Origin: Halieaceae bacterium UBA6060
GTDB taxonomy: Bacteria > Pseudomonadota > Gammaproteobacteria > Pseudomonadales > Halieaceae
Assembly (NCBI GenBank): GCA_002428935.1
Contig: DIYG01000009.1
Coordinates: forward strand, 1-35,552
Length of the DNA: 35,552 nucleotides
Direction: 5' to 3'
Part shown: positions 7,402-16,516 of the stretch, piece after piece
How the letters are laid out: each line of letters begins with the position of its first letter
Numbering within the stretch: the first letter of the stretch is position 1
Notes under the pieces: generated by a model
What the model saw: only the letters and a program-made list of their open reading frames with translations
What the model was told of the DNA's origin: nothing
Database searches by the model: none
Translations under genes and position numbers: made by a program

Positions 7402-10400
7402 ATGCCGAACAACGACCCCGTCATCCACAGCGCCGATGAGGCCATCTCTGTCCCCATGCAAGACGCCTCTCTGGATATTTGGGATAAAAAATATCGCCTT
7501 AAGGACAAGCAGGGCGCCGCCATCGACAAAACCCTCGACGGAACCTATCAGCGTGTGGCACAGGCCCTATCGGAGGTGGAAACCGATCAACAGGAACACT
7601 GGTACGAGCAGTTCCTCTGGGCCCTGCGCAACGGCGCCATCCCCGCAGGACGAATCATCTCCAACGCCGGTGCTCTGGCCTACAAACCCGCTACATCAAC
7701 GATCAACTGCACCGTGTCGGGCACTATCGAAGACTCCATGCGAGGCATCCTGGAGAAGAATGTCGAAGCCGGGCTAACTCTGAAGGCGGGCTGCGGCATC
7801 GGCTATGAATTCTCCACACTCCGGCCAAAAGGAGCCTATGTCAGCGGCGCGGGCGCCCTTACCTCTGGACCCCTGTCCTTCATGGATGTTTTCGACAAGA
7901 TGTGTTTCACCGTGTCATCCGCCGGCGGTCGGCGCGGCGCGCAGATGGCAACCTTCAATGTCCATCACCCCGATGTCATGGAGTTCATTCGCGCCAAGCG
8001 GGAAGACGGACGCCTACGCCAGTTCAATCTATCCCTGCTGATCACCGACGATTTCGTCCAGGCCGTGAAAGATGATGGTGACTGGACCCTGTCGTTTCCT
8101 TTGTCGGAAAACGATCAGAAAAATAGTCCCCTGGATCTCGATGACCCACGACAAGTCCTGTGGCGGGCCGTACCCAATGGCGAGGACTACCTCCGTAACG
8201 AAGCAGGGCTGGTCGCCTGCAAGGTTTACCGCACCATCCCCGCCCGGCGCCTGTGGGATGTAATCATGGCTTCCACCTATGACTACGCGGAACCAGGTTT
8301 CATCCTTATCGATCAAGTAAACCGGATGAACAACAACTGGTTTTGCGAGGATATTCGGGCCACGAATCCCTGCGTTACCGCCGACACCTGGGTGCATACC
8401 GCTCAAGGTCCGCGGCAGGTGTCCGACCTGCTGGGGGTAGCTTTCCAGGCTCGGGTCGACGGCGCCGACCACGCCACTGGTGCCGAAGGCTTTTTCAAAA
8501 CGGCACGAAAACCCGTCTTGTGCCTGCAAACTCAGCAAGGGCCGGCCCTGCGCTTGACCGCCGATCACCGGGTTCGGCGGGTGACAACAGAAACGCGGTT
8601 CCGCCAGGAGGTAGAGTGGTGTGCGGCGGGAGAGCTGGCCGTCGGTGATCGGGTAGTGCTGCACAATCATCGACCTGATGCGACTTGGAACGGTCGCTAT
8701 TCCCTCGAGGAGGGCTATCTCCTGGGCCTGTTGATCGGTGATGGCACGCTGAAGGAGGACAAAGCGGTACTGTCTGTTTGGACGCGTTCTCTCGCCATCA
8801 ACGAGGGTCCAGATACGGACGGCAACTATGCCGTTATGGATGCTGCTCTGAATGCCGCGCGTACGCTCCCCCATCGAAAGGATTTCCGGGGTTGGCAGAA
8901 AATCGCCGGACGGAACGAGTATCGCCTGGCCTCCGGTGCCCTGCGCGCCCTGGCGCAAGAGCTTGAGCTGGCACCTGGACACAAAACCATCACGGCTCCG
9001 GTTGAAAAAACCTCCAGCGCATTTCATCGCGGTTTGCTGAGAGGACTCTTCGACGCGGATGGTTCCGTCCAGGGAAATCAGGAAAAGGGCGTCAGTGTTC
9101 GCCTGGCACAATCTAACCTGCATACCCTTGAAGCCGCCCAGCGTATGCTTCTGCGCCTGGGCATCAATTCGACTATCTACCGGAACCGCAGACCTGCGGG
9201 CGAGGGATGGCTCCCCGATGGGAAGGGCGGCCACCGCGCGTACCCAACGCAGGCCCAACACGAATTGATCATCAGCGGCGATAACCTTGCTGCTTACGCT
9301 GAGACCGTGGGTTTTGCCCACGGTGAAAAACACGCTCGTCTCGAACACTCCCTAAAAAGCTATCGCCGCCGGCTTAATCGAGATCGTTTTACAGCGATCG
9401 TAGAGTCCATCAACAATGATGGCGAAGAAGATGTCTACGACGTTCAGGTTCCCGGTATCAATACCTTCGATGCCAACGGCATCCATGCGCACAACTGTGG
9501 TGAACAACCGCTGCCCCCCTACGGCTCCTGCCTTCTCGGCTCCGTCAACCTGACCCTGTTCGTGCTGGAGCCCTTCACCGATAACGCGCGCTTTGACTGG
9601 GAGCGCTACAAGAAAGTCGTGGCCATCTTCACGCGCATGCTGGACAACGTGGTTGAGATCAACGGCCTGGCGCTTCCCGAGCAGCGTCAGGAGATCGAAC
9701 GAAAACGTCGTCACGGCATGGGTTTTCTGGGTCTGGGCTCTACCATGAGCCTGCTCAAGATCCCCTACGGAAGTCCGGAGTCCGTGGCGTTTACGGAAGA
9801 GATCTCCCGCAACCTGGCGATCACAGGATGGGAAGTCGGTCTGGAGCTGGCCAAGGAGAAAGGTCCTGCCCCCGCCCTGACGGAAAGCTTTACGGTGGAT
9901 GCCGAAATGCTGCGCCTGCGACCAGAAATGGCCGCCGACGGCTACAAAGAGGGCGCTTCGGTGCCCGGTCGCATACTGCTAGCGAAATACAGTCGCTACA
10001 TGCAGCAACTCGCCGAGGAAGAGCCCGCGCTCGTGGAGGCCCTTGGGGAGTACGGTTGCCGATTTACCCACCACAGTTCCATCGCGCCCACGGGAACTAT
10101 TTCCTTGTCTCTGGCCAACAACGCCAGCAACGGTATCGAACCCAGCTTTGCCCATCACTATTCCCGCAACATCATTCGCGAAGGTCGTAAGAGCAAGGAA
10201 AAGGTAGACGTGTACTCCTACGAACTGCTCGCCTATCGCGCTCTGGTGGACTCCAATGCCACACCCGGCGACGTGCCCGACTATTTCGTGGTCAGTGAAA
10301 ACATCACACCAGCACAACATGTGGACGTGCAGGCCGCTGCCCAGCGCTGGGTGGATTCATCGATCTCGAAAACCATCAATGTTCCCACCAGCATCGAGTA

Positions 10401-10659
10401 CGAAGCGTTCAAAGGGGTTTACCTCTACGCCTACGAGCGCGGGCTGAAAGGCTGCACGACCTTCCGCTTCAATCCGGAAAACTTCCAGGGTGTACTGGTT
10501 CGCGATGAAGATCTGGAGAACACCACCTACCGCTTCGAACTCGCCGACGGTCGCACCGTGGAGTTCAAAGGGAACGAAGAAATCGAGTACGACGGCGAAG
10601 TTCACACCGCCGCCAATCTCTACGATGCATTGAAAGAAGGCTACTACGGCAAGCTATAA
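7402..10659 (+). CDS. nrdJ: Adenosylcobalamin-dependent (class II) ribonucleotide reductase, catalytic part NrdJa, with intein
   Basis: Reduces ribonucleotides to deoxyribonucleotides with a thiyl radical generated from adenosylcobalamin; oxygen-independent. The 1085-residue precursor consists of N-extein 1-323, intein 324-698 and C-extein 699-1085, giving a 710-residue mature protein. Redox Cys103 (STINCTVSG) and Cys710 (YGSCLLGSVNL) are the expected disulfide pair. The catalytic segment N-P-C-G-E is assembled only by splicing: Asn322-Pro323 joined to Cys699-Gly700-Glu701. The C-terminus ends without a cysteine pair; a zinc-ribbon-bearing partner, NrdJb, follows 36 bp later, as in the split NrdJab of Pseudomonas. 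The start ATG has only a weak ribosome site (GAG in the preceding bases). A 439-residue open frame on the opposite strand (8029-9348) is a shadow. Confidence 0.95.
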   Translation: MPNNDPVIHSADEAISVPMQDASLDIWDKKYRLKDKQGAAIDKTLDGTYQRVAQALSEVETDQQEHWYEQFLWALRNGAIPAGRIISNAGALAYKPATSTINCTVSGTIEDSMRGILEKNVEAGLTLKAGCGIGYEFSTLRPKGAYVSGAGALTSGPLSFMDVFDKMCFTVSSAGGRRGAQMATFNVHHPDVMEFIRAKREDGRLRQFNLSLLITDDFVQAVKDDGDWTLSFPLSENDQKNSPLDLDDPRQVLWRAVPNGEDYLRNEAGLVACKVYRTIPARRLWDVIMASTYDYAEPGFILIDQVNRMNNNWFCEDIRATNPCVTADTWVHTAQGPRQVSDLLGVAFQARVDGADHATGAEGFFKTARKPVLCLQTQQGPALRLTADHRVRRVTTETRFRQEVEWCAAGELAVGDRVVLHNHRPDATWNGRYSLEEGYLLGLLIGDGTLKEDKAVLSVWTRSLAINEGPDTDGNYAVMDAALNAARTLPHRKDFRGWQKIAGRNEYRLASGALRALAQELELAPGHKTITAPVEKTSSAFHRGLLRGLFDADGSVQGNQEKGVSVRLAQSNLHTLEAAQRMLLRLGINSTIYRNRRPAGEGWLPDGKGGHRAYPTQAQHELIISGDNLAAYAETVGFAHGEKHARLEHSLKSYRRRLNRDRFTAIVESINNDGEEDVYDVQVPGINTFDANGIHAHNCGEQPLPPYGSCLLGSVNLTLFVLEPFTDNARFDWERYKKVVAIFTRMLDNVVEINGLALPEQRQEIERKRRHGMGFLGLGSTMSLLKIPYGSPESVAFTEEISRNLAITGWEVGLELAKEKGPAPALTESFTVDAEMLRLRPEMAADGYKEGASVPGRILLAKYSRYMQQLAEEEPALVEALGEYGCRFTHHSSIAPTGTISLSLANNASNGIEPSFAHHYSRNIIREGRKSKEKVDVYSYELLAYRALVDSNATPGDVPDYFVVSENITPAQHVDVQAAAQRWVDSSISKTINVPTSIEYEAFKGVYLYAYERGLKGCTTFRFNPENFQGVLVRDEDLENTTYRFELADGRTVEFKGNEEIEYDGEVHTAANLYDALKEGYYGKL
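8371..9495 (+). other. Intein with LAGLIDADG homing endonuclease, inserted in nrdJ
   Basis: In-frame protein-splicing element of 375 residues (precursor 324-698). Block A begins with Cys324 (CVTADTWVHT). Block B has the T-x-x-H motif (Thr386, His389). Block F/G runs VYDVQVPGINTFDANGIHAHN, ending in the His697-Asn698 pair followed by Cys699 as the +1 nucleophile. Two LAGLIDADG helices are present with both catalytic acids: YLLGLLIGDG (Asp447) and LLRGLFDADG (Asp553). All splicing and endonuclease residues look intact, so this should be an active class 1 intein and possibly a mobile one. The boundaries are exact because the flanks rejoin to the conserved NPCGEQPLPPYGSC motif of class II reductases. 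Confidence 0.95.
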
Positions 10660-10695
10660 ACCAACGCGGTGAACGGCCTGGCCGAAGGAGAATCC

Positions 10696-11394
10696 ATGAC
10701 CAAGAAAATTGACGGCAAGATCACAGGCTTTAGCGTGGTAAAGCCCGCCTCAGAGAGTACTACCATAGCACCGACACCCATGGCCGGTCAGGACTCCTCG
10801 ACGGCTATCGAACACATGAACGAGCATGTGGAACGTCCGGAGATGCTTGTCGGCGCGACCTACAAAATCAAACCGCCTTTATCCGATCACGCCCTGTACA
10901 TCACCATCAACGATATCGTGCTCAATCCCGACACGGATCACGAGGTTCGACGGCCCTACGAAATCTTTATCAATTCCAAAAACATGGATCACTACCAGTG
11001 GGTTGTCGCTCTAACGAGGGTCGTCTCGGCGGTGTTTCGCAAAGGGGGCGATGTAACGTTCTTGGTCGAAGAACTGAAAGCGGTGTTTGATCCCAAGGGT
11101 GGCTATTACAAAGGGGGCGGCAAGTTCATGCCATCTCTGGTCGCGGAGATCGGCGAGGCCATTGAAACCCACATGATTACCATTGGACTGCTTCAACCCG
11201 AAGTACTGGGGGAGGCCCAACAGAAAATACTCTCCGAGAAACAACGGGAATACGAGGACCGAAAGGGCGAACAATCCAGCGACGGCGGGTTCCCCCCCTC
11301 GGCGCAATTGTGCATGAAGTGCCACACGAAAGCCGTGATTCTCATGGACGGCTGTGTGACCTGTTTAAACTGCGGGGACTCTAAGTGCGGTTAG
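10696..11394 (+). CDS. nrdJb: Class II ribonucleotide reductase auxiliary subunit NrdJb
   Basis: A 232-residue protein directly downstream of NrdJa. It has a conserved central region (HALYITINDIVLN, RRPYEIFINSKNMDHYQWV, VTFLVEELKAVFDPKGGY) and a C-terminal zinc-ribbon-like tail, CMKCHTKAVILMDGC then CLNCGDSKC. This is the arrangement of the C-terminal domain of fused NrdJ and of the separate NrdJb of Pseudomonas aeruginosa, which is required for the split class II enzyme. The cysteines may also relay electrons to the active site. ATG 10696 is chosen because AAGGAG lies just before it; an in-frame GTG at 10669 would add 9 residues. The last 14 bases overlap the 3' end of the acetoacetyl-CoA synthetase gene on the other strand. 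Confidence 0.87.
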   Translation: MTKKIDGKITGFSVVKPASESTTIAPTPMAGQDSSTAIEHMNEHVERPEMLVGATYKIKPPLSDHALYITINDIVLNPDTDHEVRRPYEIFINSKNMDHYQWVVALTRVVSAVFRKGGDVTFLVEELKAVFDPKGGYYKGGGKFMPSLVAEIGEAIETHMITIGLLQPEVLGEAQQKILSEKQREYEDRKGEQSSDGGFPPSAQLCMKCHTKAVILMDGCVTCLNCGDSKCG

Positions 11395-13372
11395 TGCCCA
11401 ATTCCACAAAGTAGTCGATGGCCTCGGGGTTGCGCATGGAAGAGCGGCTGACAGACTTTTCCAGGGTCCAACCCGCTAACAAGCGCTGCACCGGTACCTC
11501 CAGTTTCTTACCCGTCAGGGTGTAGGGAATCTCATCTACGGCGAGAATCTCGTCGGGAACATGGCGCGCGGAGCAGCGCGTTTTCAGATGCTCCCGCAAG
11601 GTTTCCTGAAGCTCATCCGTCAACACACTCCCCGGGGCCAATTGTAAGAACAAGGGCATGTAGGCACTTTGCCCCGGACGTTCCACGCAGACCACCAGAC
11701 TGTCGGCGACTTCATCGATAGCCTCCACCACCCGATACACCTCAGCGGTACCGATACGCACACCGTTACGATTAAGGGTGGAGTCGGAACGGCCATAGAT
11801 ATAGCAACCGCCTCGCTCGTTGATCTCCAGGAAGTCCCCATGACGCCAAACTCCTGGGATATCCTCAAAATACGCCGCTCGATAACGCCGCCCATCGTCG
11901 TCGTTCATGAAATAGATAGGCATCGAGGGAAAGGGTTTCGTGCACACCAGCTCACCAACCTCACCCACCAGGGGCTTTCGTTCGTCGCTCCAGGCGTCCA
12001 CGGCCATACCCAAAGCCCGAGTCTGAATTTCACCCGCATAGACCGGCAAGGTGGGACTGCCGCCGACAAAGCCAGACGCGATTTCCGTGCCTCCACTTTG
12101 GGAGGTCACCCATAGATCGCTCTTCACGGCGTCGTAAAACCAGGCGAAGGTTTCAGGCGTCGAAGGCGCACCACCCACCAAAACGCTCTTCATGGCCGAG
12201 AGATCGAAAGAGTCCTTGGGCACCACACCCTGATCTTCCATGAGCTTGACGTACCCAGGACTCGCGCCAAAAAGCGTCGCGCCGCTTTCCGCTGCCATGC
12301 TCCAAAGGCGAGTCACATCGGGATAAGCGGGACTGCCATCGTAGAGCACGACGGCCGATCCCGTGAGGAGCATGCCCACGACCAGGTTGAACATCACCCA
12401 ACCCGTGGTGGTATAGAAAAACGCCGTGTCGTCTTCACCGAGGTTGAGATGCAAAGCCATGAACTTGTACATCTCTATCAGCACGCCCACGTGGTTGTGC
12501 ACGATAGCCTTGGGTAAGCCCGTGGTACCGGAAGAAAAGACTACCCAGAGCGGGTGCTCCGGCCCAACGCGCTCAAATTCAAAAGCGCCGCCCGGGTCTT
12601 CCGTTTGCAATAGCGTCGACCAAAGAACGAGATTTAACTTGCTCCTCGGCGGCGCCGCATCTGCATCCACATAGGGCAAGAAGATCAGGGTTTCTAACGT
12701 TGGAAGGTCGCCTATGAGTTCCTCGAGCTGTTCACGGCGGTCAAAGGCCTTTCCACCAAAGCCGTAGCCATCCGCAGCGAGAAGCACCTTGGGATCGAGC
12801 TGCGTAAACCGGTCGCGGATGGTGGGGCTACCAAACTCCGGCGCGGCGTTACTCCACACGGCACCGATGCTGATGGCCGCGAGCATCGCGATAGCGGTTT
12901 CGGGGATGTTCGGTAACAAGGACACCACGCAGTCGCCGGGCTCAACTCCCAGGGCGCGGAACTGCGTTGCCACTTTGCGTACGGCAACGGTTAACTCATC
13001 CCAGGACAAAGCGGCCAGAGCACGGCTTTCTGACAGATGCCAAATCGCTGGGCCCTTATGGGCGGCGCGCAAAACGTGCTCAGCAAAGTTCACCTGACTG
13101 CCCGCAAACCAGGTGTTTCCCGGTTGCATCAGTTCCTGATCGACGACTCGCTCATAGGGTGTCGTGGAGTCTATGGCGAAGAACTCCCATAGGGCACTCC
13201 AAAAACCTGGGGTATCCGATACGGACCAGGTCCACAGGGCATCGTAGTCCGCAAACTCCAAACCCCGATGCTCGCGCAGCCAGGCCATCAAACGCGTCAT
13301 GTTGCTATCAGCAACAAACGTCTCGGAGGGTGTCCACAGCAGTTCACCCGCGGTAAGGGAATCTTTGGTCAC
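11381..13372 (-). CDS. aacS: Acetoacetate-CoA ligase (acetoacetyl-CoA synthetase)
   Basis: Activates acetoacetate with ATP and CoA (EC 6.2.1.16), feeding ketone bodies or the end products of branched-chain and fatty-acid breakdown into acetyl-CoA metabolism. The 663-aa product has the family length and opens with the synthetase N-terminal region (LMAWLREHRG, FWSALWEFFAI). The AMP-binding P-loop is VVFSSGTTGLPKAIVH, the YGRSDSTLNRNGVRIGTAE hinge region follows, and the catalytic lysine region is PYTLTGKKLEVPV. Start is GTG 13372 with AGGAGC upstream. The gene is convergent with nrdJb, overlapping it by 14 bp. The 257 bp upstream contain several GGGTGG-type motifs also found upstream of neighbouring units. 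Confidence 0.93.
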   Translation of the reverse strand: MTKDSLTAGELLWTPSETFVADSNMTRLMAWLREHRGLEFADYDALWTWSVSDTPGFWSALWEFFAIDSTTPYERVVDQELMQPGNTWFAGSQVNFAEHVLRAAHKGPAIWHLSESRALAALSWDELTVAVRKVATQFRALGVEPGDCVVSLLPNIPETAIAMLAAISIGAVWSNAAPEFGSPTIRDRFTQLDPKVLLAADGYGFGGKAFDRREQLEELIGDLPTLETLIFLPYVDADAAPPRSKLNLVLWSTLLQTEDPGGAFEFERVGPEHPLWVVFSSGTTGLPKAIVHNHVGVLIEMYKFMALHLNLGEDDTAFFYTTTGWVMFNLVVGMLLTGSAVVLYDGSPAYPDVTRLWSMAAESGATLFGASPGYVKLMEDQGVVPKDSFDLSAMKSVLVGGAPSTPETFAWFYDAVKSDLWVTSQSGGTEIASGFVGGSPTLPVYAGEIQTRALGMAVDAWSDERKPLVGEVGELVCTKPFPSMPIYFMNDDDGRRYRAAYFEDIPGVWRHGDFLEINERGGCYIYGRSDSTLNRNGVRIGTAEVYRVVEAIDEVADSLVVCVERPGQSAYMPLFLQLAPGSVLTDELQETLREHLKTRCSARHVPDEILAVDEIPYTLTGKKLEVPVQRLLAGWTLEKSVSRSSMRNPEAIDYFVELGTNRT

Positions 13373-13558
13373 AGGGCAGCTCCTAGCTAAATGCTGCGAC
13401 GATACGGCCTGCTTCCTGACGTGACCTGAGAAAAGGGCCCACCGAATGCGTTAGGACGGAACGTCTTGTTGTTATCGGTCCTCGGGGAACCGCTCCCGGC
13501 GGCTACCCCTGTTACAGGAAAAAGTAGCGCGGGGCTGGAGCGTTAAGACCGTCCGAAA

Positions 13559-13618
13559 GGGTGGTTTACAAGGGGTGGGCCCTGCCACCCAGGTGGTTAG
13601 GCGGCCACCGGGTGGGGG
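13559..13618 (+). promoter_or_regulatory. Cluster of GGGTGG-type motifs upstream of aacS
   Basis: Within 60 bp there are GGGTGGTTTA (13559), GGGGTGGG (13572) and CGGGTGGGGG (13609), interleaved with inverted CCACC copies that can fold (GGTGG-TTAGGCGG-CCACC). The cluster lies about 190-245 bp upstream of the aacS start and just beyond the 3' end of the LAL regulator gene. It could be an operator cluster or a structured 3' end of the regulator mRNA; no T-tract follows it. Confidence 0.3.
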
Positions 13619-13629
13619 TCAAGGGACGC

Positions 13630-16416
13630 TTAATCGAGGAGACAGAGGTGGCGGGCCACGGCCACCGCTTGCATGCGACTGGTTACGCCAAACTTGCCGT
13701 AAATGTTACGCAAATGCCATTTCACCGTGTTTACGGAAATACACAGGCGAGCAGACAACGCCTGGTTGGTCAGTCCCTCGGCGATAAGGTTGAGCACCAC
13801 GATTTCCTTATCGGTCAAACCGTCGGCTAAATCGAGGGAAAGCATGGCGTCACCGCTGGGCAAGTCCGAGGTGGTCGGGTGGCCTTCGGCGGCGATAAGT
13901 TTGTCGATGTAACAGAGAATCGCATCGGCACGGACCTGGTTAGGCAGACGGGGTAACTCCGTGCGAACCTCTTTCAAGAGACGCATGATTTTTTGTCCCT
14001 CATCCAAGACACTGCGAATAAAGCCTCCGCGCTCACCGATTTCCAGGGCATCAATCAGACACCGCCGGGCGTGACTCTTATCGCCATCTTCACGCAGGGC
14101 TACCGCGTTCAAGAGCTTAATTTTCAGCAAGCGACGGTCTCGGCGCAGCATGTTGGCCTGACGCTCGGCGGGCACGAGGAGCTTCCTGGCCCCCGAGATG
14201 TCTCCGCTGTGGATCAGGTAACGCGCGCGACATATCGTGTGCCCTTCAGCCTCGCTGGCGTGAAAGAGCAGCTCGGAGCTCATGAAGATTTCATCGTGAT
14301 CAGCCAGGTGATGAGCAGCGCGATCAAGCTGACCGCTGAGCACAGCGATGCGAGCCAATTCCAGATAAGCGACATGCACCAGAGACGTCAGGCCATGGCG
14401 ATGGCCCAGGCAAATAGCTCGATCCAGGGTATCTTCCGCGCCGGCAATGTCTTCCTGCTGGAGGAGTAAACGAGCCTGGGTGCAAAACTTGGTGGCCAAG
14501 GGATCGACGATCGCCTGCTCTTCAAGAAGAACATTCGCCTGCTCCAGAACATAACTGGCATCTTCGAGGTTGTTCACCTCATATAATGCCTCGGCCAGAT
14601 AGGCGTCTACCGCGGAACCCGCCGCAAGGGCGCGGCCGGCGGCGCCATCGAATTCCCGCGCCGCAAGGCGAAGCCCCTTGTAAGCATCGTTGACCCGACC
14701 CGTTGCGGAGAGGATTGTCGAGGACACGGCTTCTTGATACGCCTGACCAAACAAGCTCCCAGATTGCTCATGGAGGGAGCGGGCGCGAAGTAACATGGCT
14801 TTCGCTTCGTCGAACTCACTGCGCGCCACAAGCCAGTAGGCGGTGGCATTGAGGGCAATGGCGTAGGGAAAACCGTCCTCGGGTTCCAACAGCTCCAACA
14901 CCTGCTTGCTGGCCTCACCCATTTCGGGGATTCGGTTCTGCGCACAGTCAATAAAGACCTGTGCGGAATACAGGACTCCCATGGCTTTATCGTCGGCGTT
15001 TGCTTTTTCCAGGTGTTTGCGACGTTTTGCCAGCAGTGCGTTGGCCTTCTCAAACTCGCGACGAAATGCATAGGTCACCACGGCCGCATAGAAGATCTTT
15101 TCATCGTCGACCAGAGCCGTGCTGGGCAAACGCTCCAGGCAATACATGACCAGAGACAGCCGCTCCTCGGCGACCAGCTCTTCGACAATGCTGGAAAACA
15201 CCTCTGTCGCTCGGGCCGTGTTCCCCGCATCGATGAGATGAACCAGAGCCCGATCCTTAAGGCCATTGGCTAGTTTCCACTCGGCGATCTGATTCTGCAG
15301 GGCGCGCAAGGACTTGGCGCTCTGCGTCTTTTGCCGACGGTCCAAAAGAAACCGACGGAACACACCGTGAAAGCAGTACCACCCATCGCCCACGAGAACC
15401 CGGGAGATGAACAAACCGGCATTTTCCAGGTCATCGAGGAGAGCAAATCCTTCCCCCAGACCCAGACCAATCAACTCTTCAACCAGTTCGCCACTAAGGC
15501 GCTGGGGCACGCAGAGGGTGAGAAGCTGTTGTTGCAAGCCTTCATCGAGTTCGTCGAACACTTCACCGGCCAGGTAGTCGATAATCTCCTGGGTCATACC
15601 GCTCAAAGCATGGGCCGCTCGGCCCCGGGCAAGGCCTTTGCGAAACTGCAACAGACAACACTGGAGCGCCGCAGGCCAGCCGTCGGTGAGATCATGCACC
15701 GCCATCACATCTTCCGGTGTCATGGCGGTTTCGTTGCGGAAGAAGGTTTGGGTCTCCGCAAGGGTAAACCGCAAATCATCTTCGTTGAGAATCTCGACCT
15801 TCTCCCGGAGTCGCAAACGCGGTAACTGCAGGGCGGGGAGAGAGCGACTGGCGATAAACACCACCACCTTCTCGGGCATCAGGGGCAGGAGTCGCGCCAA
15901 AAACATACGCAGAGCCGGGCTCAGGGCCCGGTCAAAATCGTCGAGGACGATAACGGCCCCACCGTTCAGGCTCTCCAGTTCCTGGGCCAAATGACGTATG
16001 GATCGATCCCCACGATCGGTCTTAAAACCCAACTCGGAGTACAAGAGGTCCAGGATGGGACCGGGATCGCTGAGGTGGTTCTCAAAGTGGATCCACGCCA
16101 CGCGGGTGCCCGCGGCGACCCGTTGATGACAATACTGTTGTATTAATGTGGTCTTGCCGTAACCGGCAGGCGCCTGGATAACAATAAGCGGCGCCACGCA
16201 GTTTTGCAGTCGGCTCAGCCCCCGCTCCCGGGACACATAATGTGCGCGATTGCTGGAGCGTTTGAAGCCGGTGCGCACACTGCTTATCAAATCAATATCA
16301 GTGTATTCCCTGGCCGAGGATTGGCGTGGGGCGGCGGGTTTGCTCTTACGCCCCGCGGGCGTTGGCGTAACCGACGTACCTCGGACACGGGTCTTCCGTT
16401 GCTTGGTGGTTTCCAC
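13630..16416 (-). CDS. MalT-like large ATP-binding LuxR-family (LAL) regulator
   Basis: Transcription factor of 928 aa. It has an N-terminal STAND/AAA-type ATPase with Walker A (QAPAGYGKTTLIQQ, about residues 80-93) and Walker B-like VIVLDDF (about 155-161), a middle helical-repeat region rich in alanine and leucine (TPR-like), and a C-terminal LuxR helix-turn-helix (about 862-925, LTDKEIVVLNLIAEG, NTVKWHLRNIYGKFG). Proteins of this build, such as MalT, oligomerise on binding ATP and a small effector and then activate promoters. Start is GTG 16416 with GGAGG at proper spacing. It sits between acyl-CoA-related genes on both sides and is the obvious candidate regulator of the locus. The effector is unknown. 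Confidence 0.93.
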   Translation of the reverse strand: METTKQRKTRVRGTSVTPTPAGRKSKPAAPRQSSAREYTDIDLISSVRTGFKRSSNRAHYVSRERGLSRLQNCVAPLIVIQAPAGYGKTTLIQQYCHQRVAAGTRVAWIHFENHLSDPGPILDLLYSELGFKTDRGDRSIRHLAQELESLNGGAVIVLDDFDRALSPALRMFLARLLPLMPEKVVVFIASRSLPALQLPRLRLREKVEILNEDDLRFTLAETQTFFRNETAMTPEDVMAVHDLTDGWPAALQCCLLQFRKGLARGRAAHALSGMTQEIIDYLAGEVFDELDEGLQQQLLTLCVPQRLSGELVEELIGLGLGEGFALLDDLENAGLFISRVLVGDGWYCFHGVFRRFLLDRRQKTQSAKSLRALQNQIAEWKLANGLKDRALVHLIDAGNTARATEVFSSIVEELVAEERLSLVMYCLERLPSTALVDDEKIFYAAVVTYAFRREFEKANALLAKRRKHLEKANADDKAMGVLYSAQVFIDCAQNRIPEMGEASKQVLELLEPEDGFPYAIALNATAYWLVARSEFDEAKAMLLRARSLHEQSGSLFGQAYQEAVSSTILSATGRVNDAYKGLRLAAREFDGAAGRALAAGSAVDAYLAEALYEVNNLEDASYVLEQANVLLEEQAIVDPLATKFCTQARLLLQQEDIAGAEDTLDRAICLGHRHGLTSLVHVAYLELARIAVLSGQLDRAAHHLADHDEIFMSSELLFHASEAEGHTICRARYLIHSGDISGARKLLVPAERQANMLRRDRRLLKIKLLNAVALREDGDKSHARRCLIDALEIGERGGFIRSVLDEGQKIMRLLKEVRTELPRLPNQVRADAILCYIDKLIAAEGHPTTSDLPSGDAMLSLDLADGLTDKEIVVLNLIAEGLTNQALSARLCISVNTVKWHLRNIYGKFGVTSRMQAVAVARHLCLLD

Positions 16417-16516
16417 CTCGTTCGCCTCCGTATCATTATTCTCTTGGGACTCTTTGGTGCTGTTTTACTGATGCTGTTATTGCCAGAGTCAGCCTGTAAC
16501 CCCCTGGCATGGGAAG

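Noticed and set aside
8029..9348. A 439-codon open frame on the minus strand across nrdJ and its intein
   Set aside because: It overlaps a certain gene on the other strand, has no recognisable domain and is typical of antisense open frames in GC-rich DNA.
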